64,000 bases of DNA from Candidatus Bandiella numerosa. Lineage in GTDB: Bacteria > Pseudomonadota > Alphaproteobacteria > Rickettsiales > Midichloriaceae. Positions 34,610 through 44,664 of this stretch are shown one piece after another. The DNA is taken from NCBI RefSeq assembly GCF_029981845.1, contig NZ_CP104164.1:992001-1056000 (forward strand), written 5' to 3'. The notes under the pieces were generated by a model that was given only the letters and a program-made list of their open reading frames with translations, made no database searches and had not been told where the DNA came from. Numbering within the stretch: position 1 is the first letter of the stretch; the number at the start of each line of letters is the position of its first letter. The position numbers were made by a program, and so were the translations under genes.

Positions 34610-34897
34610 ATGTACGATAGGAATGTAATACTAAGATATTTAGATAACCCGACAAGAATAGCATTTTGGACGGTGGATGAAATGGCGGCATTATTTGTGC
34701 CGCTAGCACTTGGATTTATATTTAGATTTCCAGTTACAGGGGTGGTGTTGAGTATAGCGATATATAATGCACTTAAATATGTAAAGCAAAACATAGGAGG
34801 AGGGTTTTTAAGGCATGCTATATATTGGTATTTACCTGGGATGCATAGACAGCTTAAATCAAAGGTAAGGTCTGATATTAGGGAGTATATTGGATAG
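34610..34897 (+). CDS. traL: TraL, pilus assembly membrane protein
   Basis: A 95-residue protein from ATG 34610, with GGTGGGGG as a likely ribosome-binding site; F TraL has 91 residues. It has the family opening RYLDNPTRIAFWTVDE and two hydrophobic segments (LFVPLALGFIFRFPVTG and VVLSIAIYNAL), then a basic tail. TraL is an inner-membrane component of the F-type secretion system. It precedes traE by five bases. Confidence 0.9.
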   Translation: MYDRNVILRYLDNPTRIAFWTVDEMAALFVPLALGFIFRFPVTGVVLSIAIYNALKYVKQNIGGGFLRHAIYWYLPGMHRQLKSKVRSDIREYIG

Positions 34898-34901
34898 TGA
34901 T

Positions 34902-35447
34902 ATGAGGATAGAAAGGTGGAATCAGAGTGTAGAGAAGTTATTAAAGCAGAGGAATGGGTTTTTAGTAATATCTTTAGGATTGATGATAGCGAATATCATG
35001 CTTGGACTAATGTTATTTGGGAAGAATGAGAGGGTGATAATAGTACCTGCGTATATGAAGCAGAATGTGTGGAGTGAAGGGAGTTTAGTATCGGAGTCAT
35101 ATATAGAAGAGATGGCTTTATTTTTTAGTAAGCTGATGTTGGATACAACGCCTGACAGTCATGGATATAGAAAGGATGTGATACTTAGATATGTGGCCCC
35201 TCAGCATTATCATGATGTTGAGAAAAGATTAATAAGTGATGCGGAAAGAATGAAGAAAGAGGGAGTAACTACTGTATTTGCGCCAAAAGAGATAATAGTA
35301 GATGTTAAGGGATTAAAAGCTGAGATAGTGGGTGTGCTAACGAAATATATAGCAGGATCGAGAATGGGACAGAGTAAGGAGATATATGAGATAGAGTTTG
35401 GGTATAGTGGTGGAATATTTATGTTAAAGAATTTTAAAAGTAAATAG
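34902..35447 (+). CDS. traE: TraE, inner-membrane pilus assembly protein
   Basis: About 181 residues from ATG 34902; F TraE has 188. One N-terminal membrane helix (GFLVISLGLMIANIMLGLML) is followed by a periplasmic VirB8-like domain (RVIIVPAYMKQNVWSEG, YIEEMALFFSKLML, ILRYVAPQHYHDVEKRL). It is a scaffold of the mating channel. It lies between traL and the frameshifted traK in the standard order. Confidence 0.9.
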   Translation: MRIERWNQSVEKLLKQRNGFLVISLGLMIANIMLGLMLFGKNERVIIVPAYMKQNVWSEGSLVSESYIEEMALFFSKLMLDTTPDSHGYRKDVILRYVAPQHYHDVEKRLISDAERMKKEGVTTVFAPKEIIVDVKGLKAEIVGVLTKYIAGSRMGQSKEIYEIEFGYSGGIFMLKNFKSK

Positions 35448-35601
35448 GGATAATTATGACAATAACAAAAATAGAAAAAAAGATAATACAAATAAGTAGT
35501 GTAAGAGCAAAAGGCGGGAAAAGCAGAAAAAGCGAAAAAAAGGTAAGGGTTTTAGAGTATTTGATTTTATAACATTTGGGCTTATAAAATTTGGACTGGC
35601 G

Positions 35602-36274
35602 GTGTTTACAATGTCATTGGTAGTATTTGGAGTAAGTGAGGAGGGAGTAGCTGGAACGCAGAAATATGGATTAGAAGAGAATAAAAGGATAGAGGGATAT
35701 ATGTCGAGGAATGAGGCAAATAGAGTAAAAATAGAAGGAGACAGGATAGTTGAGGTAATAGGGCTTGGGGAAGAATTTGGACTTGAGAGTGACGAGAGAT
35801 TAGGTCAAATATTTGTTAAATTGTTAGATGTAAATAGCAATAAGAATGCAGTATTTACAGTGGTGACGGAAAAGGGGAAGACGCAAGACATAAGTTTAAA
35901 ATTAAAGAAGGGAGGGGGAATTTATACTGATAAGTCAACTTGATTCTGAAAAAGCGAGTGAGAAGCTGATAGGAAGTAAGCATATAAGGCATGATGAGAT
36001 TGTAAACATGATTAAATATGTTAGGGGAGTCCCGTTAAAAGACAAGGGACAAGGTTATTTGAGTAAAGGTGGACTGGAGATAGAATTTGAAGGAGATAAG
36101 GTGGTAGGAAAGTACCGAGTAGAAGTATGGAAGTTATGCAATAAAGGAAAGGGCCAGAAGACATTACATGAAAAGCAGTTTGCTGGAGATGGAGTTGCAG
36201 CGATTATGTTAGAAAGCAGGACTTTAAGAGAGGGAGATGAGACGAAATTATATAAAGTAATATATAGTAGGTAA
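35602..36274 (+). pseudogene. traK: TraK secretin-like protein, broken by a frameshift
   Basis: A GTG at 35602 starts a signal-peptide-like region (VFTMSLVVFGVSEEGVAG) and then the TraK N-terminal domain (MSRNEANRVKIEGDRIVEVIG, LGQIFVKLLD). The frame ends at 35943. The rest of TraK (MIKYVRGVPLKDKGQGYL onward) is in the next frame from about 35918 to 36274. One extra G in the G5 run at 35914-35918 explains the shift. TraK is the outer-membrane VirB9/secretin-like ring protein. Either this copy is dead, or the G run slips, or the base is a sequence error. Confidence 0.82.
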
Positions 36275-36278
36275 AGTT

Positions 36279-37547
36279 ATGACAAATCAAGAAGTTAATA
36301 ATCAAGACAAAAGTAAACAGGCTCAAGGAATGAGAATTTGGGGGAGTTTAAGTGTAAGTGGCAAGCAATGGGTGGTAGCAATAGTATTATTTACGGCACT
36401 TGGGACAGCTGGATTATTAGTGATGAAGCAAGTAAAGTCTACATGGACTACTGGGGATAGTAAAAAGGAAGAGGAGAAAACACTCTATAAAGGACAGATA
36501 GAGTCTGTAGGAGATAAAGTGGATTCAGAAGCTGCGTGGAGGTATCAGCAGGAGAGTAAAATACAAGCATTACAAGATGGAATATCGGGTATTAAGGAAG
36601 ATTTAACAAAAGCAATCAATGCAAATGAGGAAGAAAGCATAAGAAATAGTGAAATAAGTGAAGTAGAATTATTAAAAGAGGAAATAGCGGCACTTAGGGA
36701 TTTAATAGGGGGAGTGGCAAATCATGATCGAGTAGGTGGTGCGGGAGAAATGAAGCCATTTATAGAGAAGAAGGAGCAAGGAATAAGAAAAATTAAAATA
36801 GAGTTAGGAAGTGGTGATAAGAGGGAGAAAGTTAAGAATAAGGAAGATACTATACCGGCAGGAAGTTTTGCGAAAGCAGTATTACTTGGGGGTGTAGATG
36901 CATCAACAGCATTAACATCATCAAGTGATCCAAGGCCTATATTAATAAGATTGATAGATAGGGGAACATTACCTAGGAAGTTTCAAAGTGATTTGAAGGA
37001 CTGTCATATAGTTGGGAGTGGATATGGAGATTTATCGAGTGAGAGGGTATTTGCGAGGTTAGAAAAGCTAACATGTGTTGAGAGGACGAGTGGAGAAATA
37101 ATAGAGACGGAAGTTGCAGGATATGTGACAGGAGAGTATGGGAGAGCGGGGATAAAAGGAATAGTGGTAGAAAAGGGAAGGGGATATTTGGCAAAGAGTG
37201 TTTTGGGAGGAGTGTTACAGGGAGTAGCTGGAGTATTTAATCCAAGTCAACCGGCAGTGATAAATCCAATGGGAGCATTTATACCAAAGAGAAGTACGAG
37301 TGATAAATTTAATGAGGGGATGATGTCAGGAGCAAGCAGCAGTATGGATAGGTTATCGAAATATTATATAGATAGGGCTGAGAGTATACAGCCGATTATT
37401 CAAATTGAAAGTGGGAGAATAGTGGATGTGGTATTTACAGAAGGAGCAGATATTGGAAGTAGTAGAGTAAAAGAGAGATTAAGTATTAAGGGTGTAATTA
37501 CAAATATAGGTGAATGCGGCATTAGGAATTCTAGACACCTCTTGTAA
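36279..37547 (+). CDS. traB: TraB, with a replaced C-terminus
   Basis: A 422-residue VirB10-like protein: cytoplasmic N-terminus, membrane helix at about 31-49 (WVVAIVLFTALGTAGLLVM), coiled-coil at 75-140, then the TraB/TrbI domain (GSFAKAVLLGGVDASTAL, RPILIRLIDRGTLPRKFQSD, IVGSGYGDLSSERVFARL). It bridges inner and outer membranes. From codon 405 the sequence is foreign: the other copy (62969-64000, minus strand) ends KREKELEVSKQEVNDNEY, but here 18 unrelated residues follow SIK. The break at 37490/37491 starts GGTGTAATTA and leads into transposon debris. Only the last few residues are lost, so it may still work. Confidence 0.88.
   Translation: MTNQEVNNQDKSKQAQGMRIWGSLSVSGKQWVVAIVLFTALGTAGLLVMKQVKSTWTTGDSKKEEEKTLYKGQIESVGDKVDSEAAWRYQQESKIQALQDGISGIKEDLTKAINANEEESIRNSEISEVELLKEEIAALRDLIGGVANHDRVGGAGEMKPFIEKKEQGIRKIKIELGSGDKREKVKNKEDTIPAGSFAKAVLLGGVDASTALTSSSDPRPILIRLIDRGTLPRKFQSDLKDCHIVGSGYGDLSSERVFARLEKLTCVERTSGEIIETEVAGYVTGEYGRAGIKGIVVEKGRGYLAKSVLGGVLQGVAGVFNPSQPAVINPMGAFIPKRSTSDKFNEGMMSGASSSMDRLSKYYIDRAESIQPIIQIESGRIVDVVFTEGADIGSSRVKERLSIKGVITNIGECGIRNSRHLL
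36513..37490 (+). repeat. Left arm of the traB inverted duplication
   Basis: This stretch is the reverse complement of 63023-64000, and the match probably extends past the window edge. I see two base differences, one changing Tyr to Asp (GEYGRAG against GEDGRAG) and one silent. Identity this high means a recent duplication or gene conversion. Confidence 0.93.
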
Positions 37548-37747
37548 AGGAATGTATAAGAAATATTTTTTAAAGTGCATTACCTCAATTTATAGCAAAA
37601 TTAATTATTTTATACTGTTAATTCATAATAATTTATATTTTTATACCCTCTAAATAACCGGCAACTAGGGTATTTATAAAAATGCATCTTTTTTAATAAC
37701 CGCCGTTCTTATCGTATAATAACTTATTTAACGATAACATATTTTAT
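37548..37747. other. Non-coding junction between traB and Tn3-family debris
   Basis: About 200 AT-rich bases with no gene. It contains CTTATCGTATAATAACTTAT at 37708-37727, the inverted match of the sequence overlapping the tnpI start at 41670-41689. I take this as the left boundary of the Tn4430-like unit. Confidence 0.5.
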
Positions 37748-40700
37748 TTATGCAGCTTTGTTGTATAATAAAATCTCCTTTGCATCATCTAATGTAATAT
37801 CTGCTTTTTTTAGATTATTAAAATCATATATACCTAGTAAATTAATATGTCTCCAAGTAATGATAGAACCGTGCTTTATAATATCTATTATCTCCTTTCT
37901 TTTTTCTGGGTCACAGCGCATAATTAGTTTTGTAAGCATCAAATAATTCCATAAGATAATTAAATTTTGTATTATCATTTTACATTGCACTACTATTTCT
38001 TGATCCTCTGTTATACTCTGTGTAAATTCTTGGTTATTAGCAAAAAATATTATTGAAGAAAACCTATTAGATAACTCTCCTTTATTTAATTGTTTCTCTA
38101 TTTGCTGCCTTAACTCTACATTATCAATGTACTTTAAGATAAATATGGATTTTATTATTCTACCAAATTCTTTAAGTGCTTCATGTAATTGATGTTGTTT
38201 TGCATAAGAACTTAACCTACGTAAAATCCTAGAAGCTTGTGTGTTTCTGAGTTTAATTGTTACTATTAATCTTAAAATGCTATCCCAGTTTTCTTCTATT
38301 ACTGAGGTTTTGATATATCTTGCTGGTAAAACAGGAGTTTTGTGTTGCGCCTTGAGTATTTGCTTAGTACTTTTATTAAAAGCAAATATACTTTGTGCGG
38401 CAATATTTTTGATACGTGGAGCAAAATCTACTCCTATTAAATAGCATATAGCAAAGATTATTTCTGTATATCCATGTGTATCGGTAGAATGGGTATCTAT
38501 ATTCATGTCCGCATTACATAATAATCCATCTATTACATATCCTGCATCACGTTCTGAACTGCTAAAGATAGTTGTATAAAACAACATCTGCCTTTCATCT
38601 AAAAAAGTATAAACGCTACTACCATGATTTTGGCCAAAATACTTAAATGAAAAATTTGCATTTAAGGATTCAGCCGATACCACAAATTTTTTAGCATCCC
38701 CAGAACTATGAAGTAACTCTTTATCCTTTAAAAAAAGTGTTGGTAACCATAACTTACTCATAAATTGTATAAAACTTTTATTTATTGTACTTAAATTTTC
38801 TACTGTAAAATACCAATTTACTGTATTATACAATGTATTATAATTGATTCCTTTCGATGTATTTGATAATCTATGTAGTCCCATATTAGTTCCTAATCCG
38901 AAAATTCCACCATAAAATATTTCTTTAGCAGGTTTTTTGCTTATGTTCTTGACCTTATAATGCTTAAAGCACTCAGTAAAACTCAATATCTTATCTATTT
39001 CTGAAAAAATTTCCAAAACAGATTTATATTCATTTTTACTCAATAATGAAGAAATTTTATCATGCTCTCCTCTTTCTACTTTTGGTGTATGTAGTATGAA
39101 TCTTCCGTTCTTATGAAATCTTATAAATTTGTTTGTTTTATCGGTTATATTACAATTTGTAATATAATATTGTTTTTCTAATATATCTTTTAATTTTAAT
39201 AACAAATCTTTAATCTTTTTAAAAATTTTCCAACACCAGCTCTTTCTATAAGTGTCTCCTTCTCTTTTTCCCATACGTCATCTGATATTAAATAGGCTTC
39301 TATTGGGAGAAATTTATAAGAATTAAGTAAATTAACTTCTCCACTTTTTATAGCGTCAGATATTTTTGTCAATAGTACTGCTTTATATAGCGAAACATTG
39401 AATTGATCGTTAGTTTTTCCAAAAATAAGTTTCTGTTCTATGTTAGATAAAAATTTTCTAGGGGAAGTACTATTAATATCTCCTTTCTTCTTTTGATAAT
39501 CTACAATAGCTTCCATTAGGTTACTAGATTTAGTTTCTGGATTAAATTCTACATAACGTACTATATCAGCAACTCTATTTTGGATTGTTCTAGAAAAACT
39601 TTCTAATACTTTGTAATATTCTGAGTTACTTAGTTCATGTAGTATTTCTTTTTCTAATTCTTGATATTTTTTTAACTCCTCTGTAGTTATTTGCTCACCT
39701 AATATACTTTGAAGTATAGTGATTTTTTCAGCATCCGTTAACTCTTTTAAAAATACTATTTTTCTAATTTTTTCTATACTTTCTTCTGATCTTTTAAAAC
39801 CTTCTATTATAGATTGAGTTTTTTTATTCTTTTCCTCATTTTTATCTATTATTTTTTCTTCAATAGCTTTTTCAACTTTGTTTAATCTCTCTTGAGTGGA
39901 ACGCAATAGTATATTTACCAGTGTATCTTGCCATGTGCAATATTGATAATTTATAAACGCAGCAAGATAAAGATAAATCTTATTAGGATTATTAAGTGTA
40001 CTAAGTTGTTCTATTCGTGCTTTTATAACCCATATAGCATAATACTTTGTTGCTTCAGGGGATAAATCTAATGATTTTATTAAAGGCTCTAATTCCTTAA
40101 ATAAATTTTTTACAATTAAAAACCCTCTGATACTTTGTTTTATATTTTTTGGTCTTAAAGACTGATTTATGTTTTTGAGCCTTGCAACTAAATTTCTCGC
40201 ATAAACTCCCTTACTATCATTTTTATCTAACAACGCATCTAATACTTCCTTATGTTCTTCTGTAATATTTATTTCTATTTTCTTGAGTGATTGAAACTCA
40301 AAAAGATTAAATGATTCTGTTATCATTTTAGCAAATACCCTGTAATTAGGCAGTTCTATTTTTTTTGATGTTAAGAAATCTATAGCTGCAAAAAATATAT
40401 TACGAGGGTGCATTTGTTGTGATGCCATATGATTTAACTCTACTTTTAACAAATCTTCATTGCTACTAAAAGAAGTAAAGCCACTTATAGATAATATTAA
40501 TCTTTTATGTTCTCTATATGTACGCTCCTTATAATCACTTATAGCTACCTCTCTATATCCTAATAATTTACTTATAAATATAATATCTTTTTTCTTATAA
40601 TCCTCTTTTTGAAAAAATCTTTTTGTTGCTTTAAAATAACCATATTGTAATAATAAACCTGCTTTTGCTTCTGGCTTTCTAATTTGATATAGTAATTCCT

Positions 40701-40809
40701 GAAGTATAGGTTCTTGTTTAAAATACTTTTGTTGCTCATTAATGTTAAATATAGGAGGTTTGTCAAAGCTCATAGCTTGCTTAGGTGGGATTATCTCTAT
40801 TATTTGCAT
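37748..40809 (-). pseudogene. tnpA: Tn3-family transposase TnpA, frameshifted
   Basis: Two overlapping frames together give some 1000 residues, normal for Tn3 TnpA. The first (40809 to 39196, 537 residues) holds the N-terminal DNA-binding part (EPILQELLYQIRKPEAKAGL, YKERTYREHKRLIL). The second (39274 to 37748) holds the catalytic part (YTEIIFAICYLIGVDFAPR, SVIEENWDSILRLIVT). The shift lies in an A/T-rich run near 39210-39240. Where other Tn3 transposases have S-x-D-G-Q with the first catalytic Asp, this one reads VSAESLNA, so the active site itself may be altered. Confidence 0.88.
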
Positions 40810-41671
40810 TACTCTTCTTCCCCTATTAATTCGACTGCTTCTTGCAAATCATTAAAAGAGGGTGTGCAATATATTTTAGTAATATCTAAGCTTTCATGTC
40901 CTGCTAAAAATGCTACTTTTTCTAATCCTACCCCCATATCAACTAAATTTTTACAAAAACTATGTCTTAGTTGGTGTGGAGTAACATTTTTTAAATTACT
41001 ACCTTTCACAATCTTTTTTAACATTAATTGTACTCCTTTGGAGTTAAATTACCTCTTTGTCCTTTAAATATTCTACTCTCTTTACCAATATTATCTGTAT
41101 AGCCTATACTCAAAAAGGAATTACGACAATCTTTGTTTAATGGCATTTCTCTCGTTTTATCTCTTTTACCTAATTTCACTATTATTTTTTCCTTTTCTCT
41201 CGCTTATAGTTATCATATCCCATGTTAACTCACATAACTCATTCACTCTTAAGCCTGTATTTAATAATATTTTTATAATTGCAACATTTCTTTTATTGGC
41301 AGTTTGTTCTACTTTTCTTTGTAATTCGTTTTGTTCTAATCTATCTAACCACTTAAATCCCACCTTTAATTCTTTTACATTTTTTGGTGTGGGAATATTA
41401 TATTTTATCTTTTTTGTTCGTACCCCCAGCTTATGAACGCCTTTATACTAGCTATATGTCGATTAATTGTTTTAGGTTTTTTATTTTTAATTAATTGTTT
41501 TTTGTATAATCTTAAATCTGTAGGGGTGATTTTATCTAATATTAATTTTTCATTATTAGCTTTTAGAAACCATTTTGCAAAACTATTTAAATCAGATTGA
41601 TAATTTTTTATTGTATTCTCACTTTTTTCATTTGCTTTTAAATACTCTAAAAATTTATCAATTATATTCAT
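40809..41671 (-). pseudogene. tnpI: TnpI-like tyrosine recombinase with several frameshifts
   Basis: Three frames cover one protein. 41671-41405 encodes the N-terminal core-binding domain (FLEYLKANEKSENTIKNYQ). 41363-41166 carries the catalytic Arg (LLNTGLRVNELCEL). 41024-40809 carries H-x-x-R (TPHQLRHSFCKNLV), the second His (LAGHESLDITKIY) and the Tyr. The linking DNA still reads recognisably (TREMPLNKDCRNSFLSIGYT) with a premature stop after NNSEIR. In Tn4430 this enzyme resolves cointegrates at sites upstream of its gene. It is inactive here. Confidence 0.87.
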
Positions 41672-41677
41672 AAGTTA

Positions 41678-41828
41678 TTATACGATAAGTTTTTTATTAG
41701 ATAATCTAGCCTAATCTATATCTTATACGATGACTCAGCCTAATAGTCAATATATAATGCCAATTATACGATATGATTTAAAAAGGAGTATTGTTTTAAG
41801 CTTGTCGCTATATAATATATTATACGCT
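41678..41828. repeat. Repeated TTATACGAT motifs upstream of tnpI (possible resolution site)
   Basis: TTATACGAT occurs at 41678-41686, 41723-41731 and 41764-41772, with a weaker TTATACGCT at 41820-41828. The same 9-mer lies inverted at 37711-37719. Spacing is about 41-56 bases. Tn4430 carries its internal resolution site in the same place, so these may be recombinase-binding units. The wider gap 41690-41995 has no gene. Confidence 0.5.
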
Positions 41829-41995
41829 TAATATTATAAATATCCAATAATAACATAACTTTATATTCGCCTATTATCCTTTTATTGAAGAAATATAAAA
41901 ATATAGGTCATTATAGGTAATATCATAAAAATAATTAATTCCACTATAAATAGAGGTGTTACCTTTAAAAAATTTCTTCCTGTAACTCACTTTAA

Positions 41996-44476
41996 ATGCA
42001 GTATACAGAATTCCTAATACTAGATTTGTCTATATTTGTAATTATACCCAGCATTGTAAAATCAGATCAGAAAGAGTTCGCAATAAATGAGATTAGAAGA
42101 ACTGTGGAGAAAAATCAGTTATTACGGGAGCTTTATCATAAAAGCGTTGAGGTGATTGAAAAACTTGGGATTTCTCAACAGAATGTCGAATATTATAATC
42201 TATTAGTAAATCAATACAGCGTTCATAAATTGAAAAATCTGAGTGATGTAAATCTAAAAAGACTGTATTTGCTATGCTACGTAAACAATAGATTTTTAAA
42301 AATTAATGATCATCTTATTGCTAGCTTCATTTACAAGGTAAATAAATTTGTGAAAGATGCTGATGAATATCAGAAAGAGGAAATATATAAAGAGAAGTTA
42401 ATTGATAAAGAGAATCGCAAATTAGCAGTCAAAGCCTTATTATTGTACATAGATAAAAAAGTGCAGGATAGTGAACTAAGAACAAACGCTTTTAAAGTTG
42501 TTGAAGAAAAGAAATTCAAGAAATTTGTGAATGAAATTGCAAATCCTCACTTAACGCCAGATTTTTATAAATGGAAATATTACAGCAAGCAATCTTCTGC
42601 TATAAAGTTGAATATAAGGTTGATTTTTAAGGTAATAGAGTTTGATAGTGCATCAACAGATATGAATGATGCTATAAAGTTTTTTAAAAAATATATCACG
42701 AGTAATAAATCATTTAGTGATTATAAATTTGAAGAAATTCCAGTAACTTTCATTCCTGCAGCACTAAAAAAATACATCCTTCTCAAAACAAAATCTGGTA
42801 AAAAGAGAATATTATCAGTTGATGCTGATAATTATGAATTTGTACTATATTTAGAGATTGAAAAAGGATTGGACAAGGGAGCTGTCACAGTTAAAGATAG
42901 CTTTAATTACAAATCATTGGATGATGAACTTATAGAACTTAATCTATGGAATAAAGAAAAAGATAATTTTATAACGGGTGTGTCAGAGCAGTTATTGACC
43001 ACAGATTTTGATAAATTGATGTTAGTATCTGAGGATTTACTAGATGGTCGCTATAAAGAGGTTAATAAAAGAATAAGTGAAGGAGTTAATGACAAGATAA
43101 AAATCAGATATAATAAAAAAGGAGAAGTTTTGAGTTGGAGGCTGCCGTATAAAAAGGCGGATGATTCAAGCAATAATCCTTTTTATGACAAGATGAGCTT
43201 GCTTGAGTTAGAAGAAGTGATGAGATACACAAATCACCATACCAACTTCATGAAGCATTTTACACATGTACTCCCAAGTTATATCAAAACTACAGCGAAA
43301 TATTCAGCTATATCAGCATGTTTAGTGGCAAAGGGAACTGGAAGTGATATCCACATAATGAAAGATATTAGCGATATAGATGAACAAGAGCTTATTTCAA
43401 CATATAATAATTATATAAGATATGAAACTCTAACCAAAGCTAGTGATGAAATAATCAATGAGGTAGCTAAATTACCGATATTCATAAAATACAATCTATC
43501 AGATTATGGGATTCATGCTTCAGTTGATGGTCAGAAATTAGAAACAAAATACAATACAATCAAAGCTAGACACTCGAAGAAATATTATGGATTAGGCAAG
43601 GGAATATCAGCTTATACCTTATTCGCTAATTGTTTGCCACTATGTACCAAAATAATCGGAGCTAATGAACATGAAAGCCACTATCTTTTAGATGCGTTAA
43701 AAAGCAACACAAGTGATATTGAAATTTCTTCAGTATCAGGTGATATGCATAGCATAAACCGAGTTAATTTTGCTCTATTACATATTTTTGGCTACAGATT
43801 TATGCCTAGATTTAAACAACTTGATCAAAAAGCTCAAAGAAATTTAGTAAGTTTTAAAGACCCAAAAGTATATCAGAAATACCTAATCAAGCCTAATAAA
43901 AGAGTTAATAAAGAATTAATTAAAAAGGAGTGGGATAATATATTGCGTATTTTTGTAACACTTGCGACAAAGAAAAATACCCAAAGCAGGATTGTTAGAA
44001 AGTTGTCATCATTTAAATCAAATGACACATTAAAAGCATTGATAGAATTAGATAAAATAATAATGAGTCTTTATATTTTGGATTATATAGATGACGAACA
44101 AATGCGTAAATCTGTGTATCGCTCGTTAAATAGAGGCGAATCTTATCATCAATTAAGAGCTGCAATAGCAAAAATCAGTGGTAGAAAATTAGCAGGGAAA
44201 AATGAAATAGAACTTGTGATTAACAATGAATCTGCTAGATTTATTGCGTTATGTATTATTTTTTATAATGCGTCTCTATTGTCGAATTTATATGAGTTTT
44301 GCCTAGAGAATAATATGACAGAGGAGTGTAGGAAAATTATTAAACTTTCACCCGTTGCTTGGCAGCATATTAGTCTTGTGGGTAAATACGAATTTAATAG
44401 AGATGGTTATGATATCATAAACTTAACTGAAATTGTAAGAAATTTTACGAAAAACTTAAAAGAATATTTGGAATAA
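41996..44476 (+). CDS. tnpA: Second Tn3-family transposase, N-terminally truncated
   Basis: An 826-residue protein, against about 990 usual for the family. The catalytic part shows the first Asp (YGIHASVDGQKLETKYNTIK), the second region (SSVSGDMHSINRVNFALLHI), WDNILRIFVTLATKKN, and the C-terminal Asn-Arg-Gly-Glu box (LNRGESYHQLRAAIAKISG). The N-terminal DNA-binding domain and the left transposon end are missing; DNA before the ATG is unrelated. It differs strongly from the transposase at 37748, so it is a separate element. Probably defective. Confidence 0.85.
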   Translation: MQYTEFLILDLSIFVIIPSIVKSDQKEFAINEIRRTVEKNQLLRELYHKSVEVIEKLGISQQNVEYYNLLVNQYSVHKLKNLSDVNLKRLYLLCYVNNRFLKINDHLIASFIYKVNKFVKDADEYQKEEIYKEKLIDKENRKLAVKALLLYIDKKVQDSELRTNAFKVVEEKKFKKFVNEIANPHLTPDFYKWKYYSKQSSAIKLNIRLIFKVIEFDSASTDMNDAIKFFKKYITSNKSFSDYKFEEIPVTFIPAALKKYILLKTKSGKKRILSVDADNYEFVLYLEIEKGLDKGAVTVKDSFNYKSLDDELIELNLWNKEKDNFITGVSEQLLTTDFDKLMLVSEDLLDGRYKEVNKRISEGVNDKIKIRYNKKGEVLSWRLPYKKADDSSNNPFYDKMSLLELEEVMRYTNHHTNFMKHFTHVLPSYIKTTAKYSAISACLVAKGTGSDIHIMKDISDIDEQELISTYNNYIRYETLTKASDEIINEVAKLPIFIKYNLSDYGIHASVDGQKLETKYNTIKARHSKKYYGLGKGISAYTLFANCLPLCTKIIGANEHESHYLLDALKSNTSDIEISSVSGDMHSINRVNFALLHIFGYRFMPRFKQLDQKAQRNLVSFKDPKVYQKYLIKPNKRVNKELIKKEWDNILRIFVTLATKKNTQSRIVRKLSSFKSNDTLKALIELDKIIMSLYILDYIDDEQMRKSVYRSLNRGESYHQLRAAIAKISGRKLAGKNEIELVINNESARFIALCIIFYNASLLSNLYEFCLENNMTEECRKIIKLSPVAWQHISLVGKYEFNRDGYDIINLTEIVRNFTKNLKEYLE

Positions 44477-44626
44477 AGTAAACGGGAGTAGTATTGGAAC
44501 AAAAATGGCATTTATGAAATTAACAGCTCGCTTGAAGCGCCAATTTATGTGATTTTTTTTAAAATGGATTTTAAAAACCTTAAATTATATATCTCTGAAG
44601 AGCACGGCATTCCATGCTTCTAGCTA

Positions 44627-44664
44627 ATTGGTGAAAATTTTCGTACCTTCTGACTGGAAACCCC
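44627..44664 (-). repeat. Tn3-type terminal inverted repeat (right end)
   Basis: On the minus strand the 38 bases start GGGGTTTCCAGTCAGAAGG and include CGAAAATTTTCACC. The GGGG start, 38-bp length and internal CGAAAA are typical of Tn3-family ends. It lies 150 bases after the second transposase and directly abuts the inverted fragment of the first one, so the second transposon inserted into a copy of the first. I find no left-end partner. Confidence 0.6.

Larger units (their letters stand above)
37708..41689 (-). mobile_element. Degraded Tn4430-like transposon unit (tnpI-tnpA, Tn3 family)
   Basis: It contains a tyrosine recombinase followed by a Tn3-family transposase in the same orientation, overlapping at TAATG, the arrangement of Tn4430. 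Both genes are frameshifted. A perfect 20-bp inverted repeat (37708-37727 and 41670-41689) flanks the unit. I do not see the GGGG-starting 38-bp ends typical of Tn3 elements at these points, so the true ends are unsure. Confidence 0.7.
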
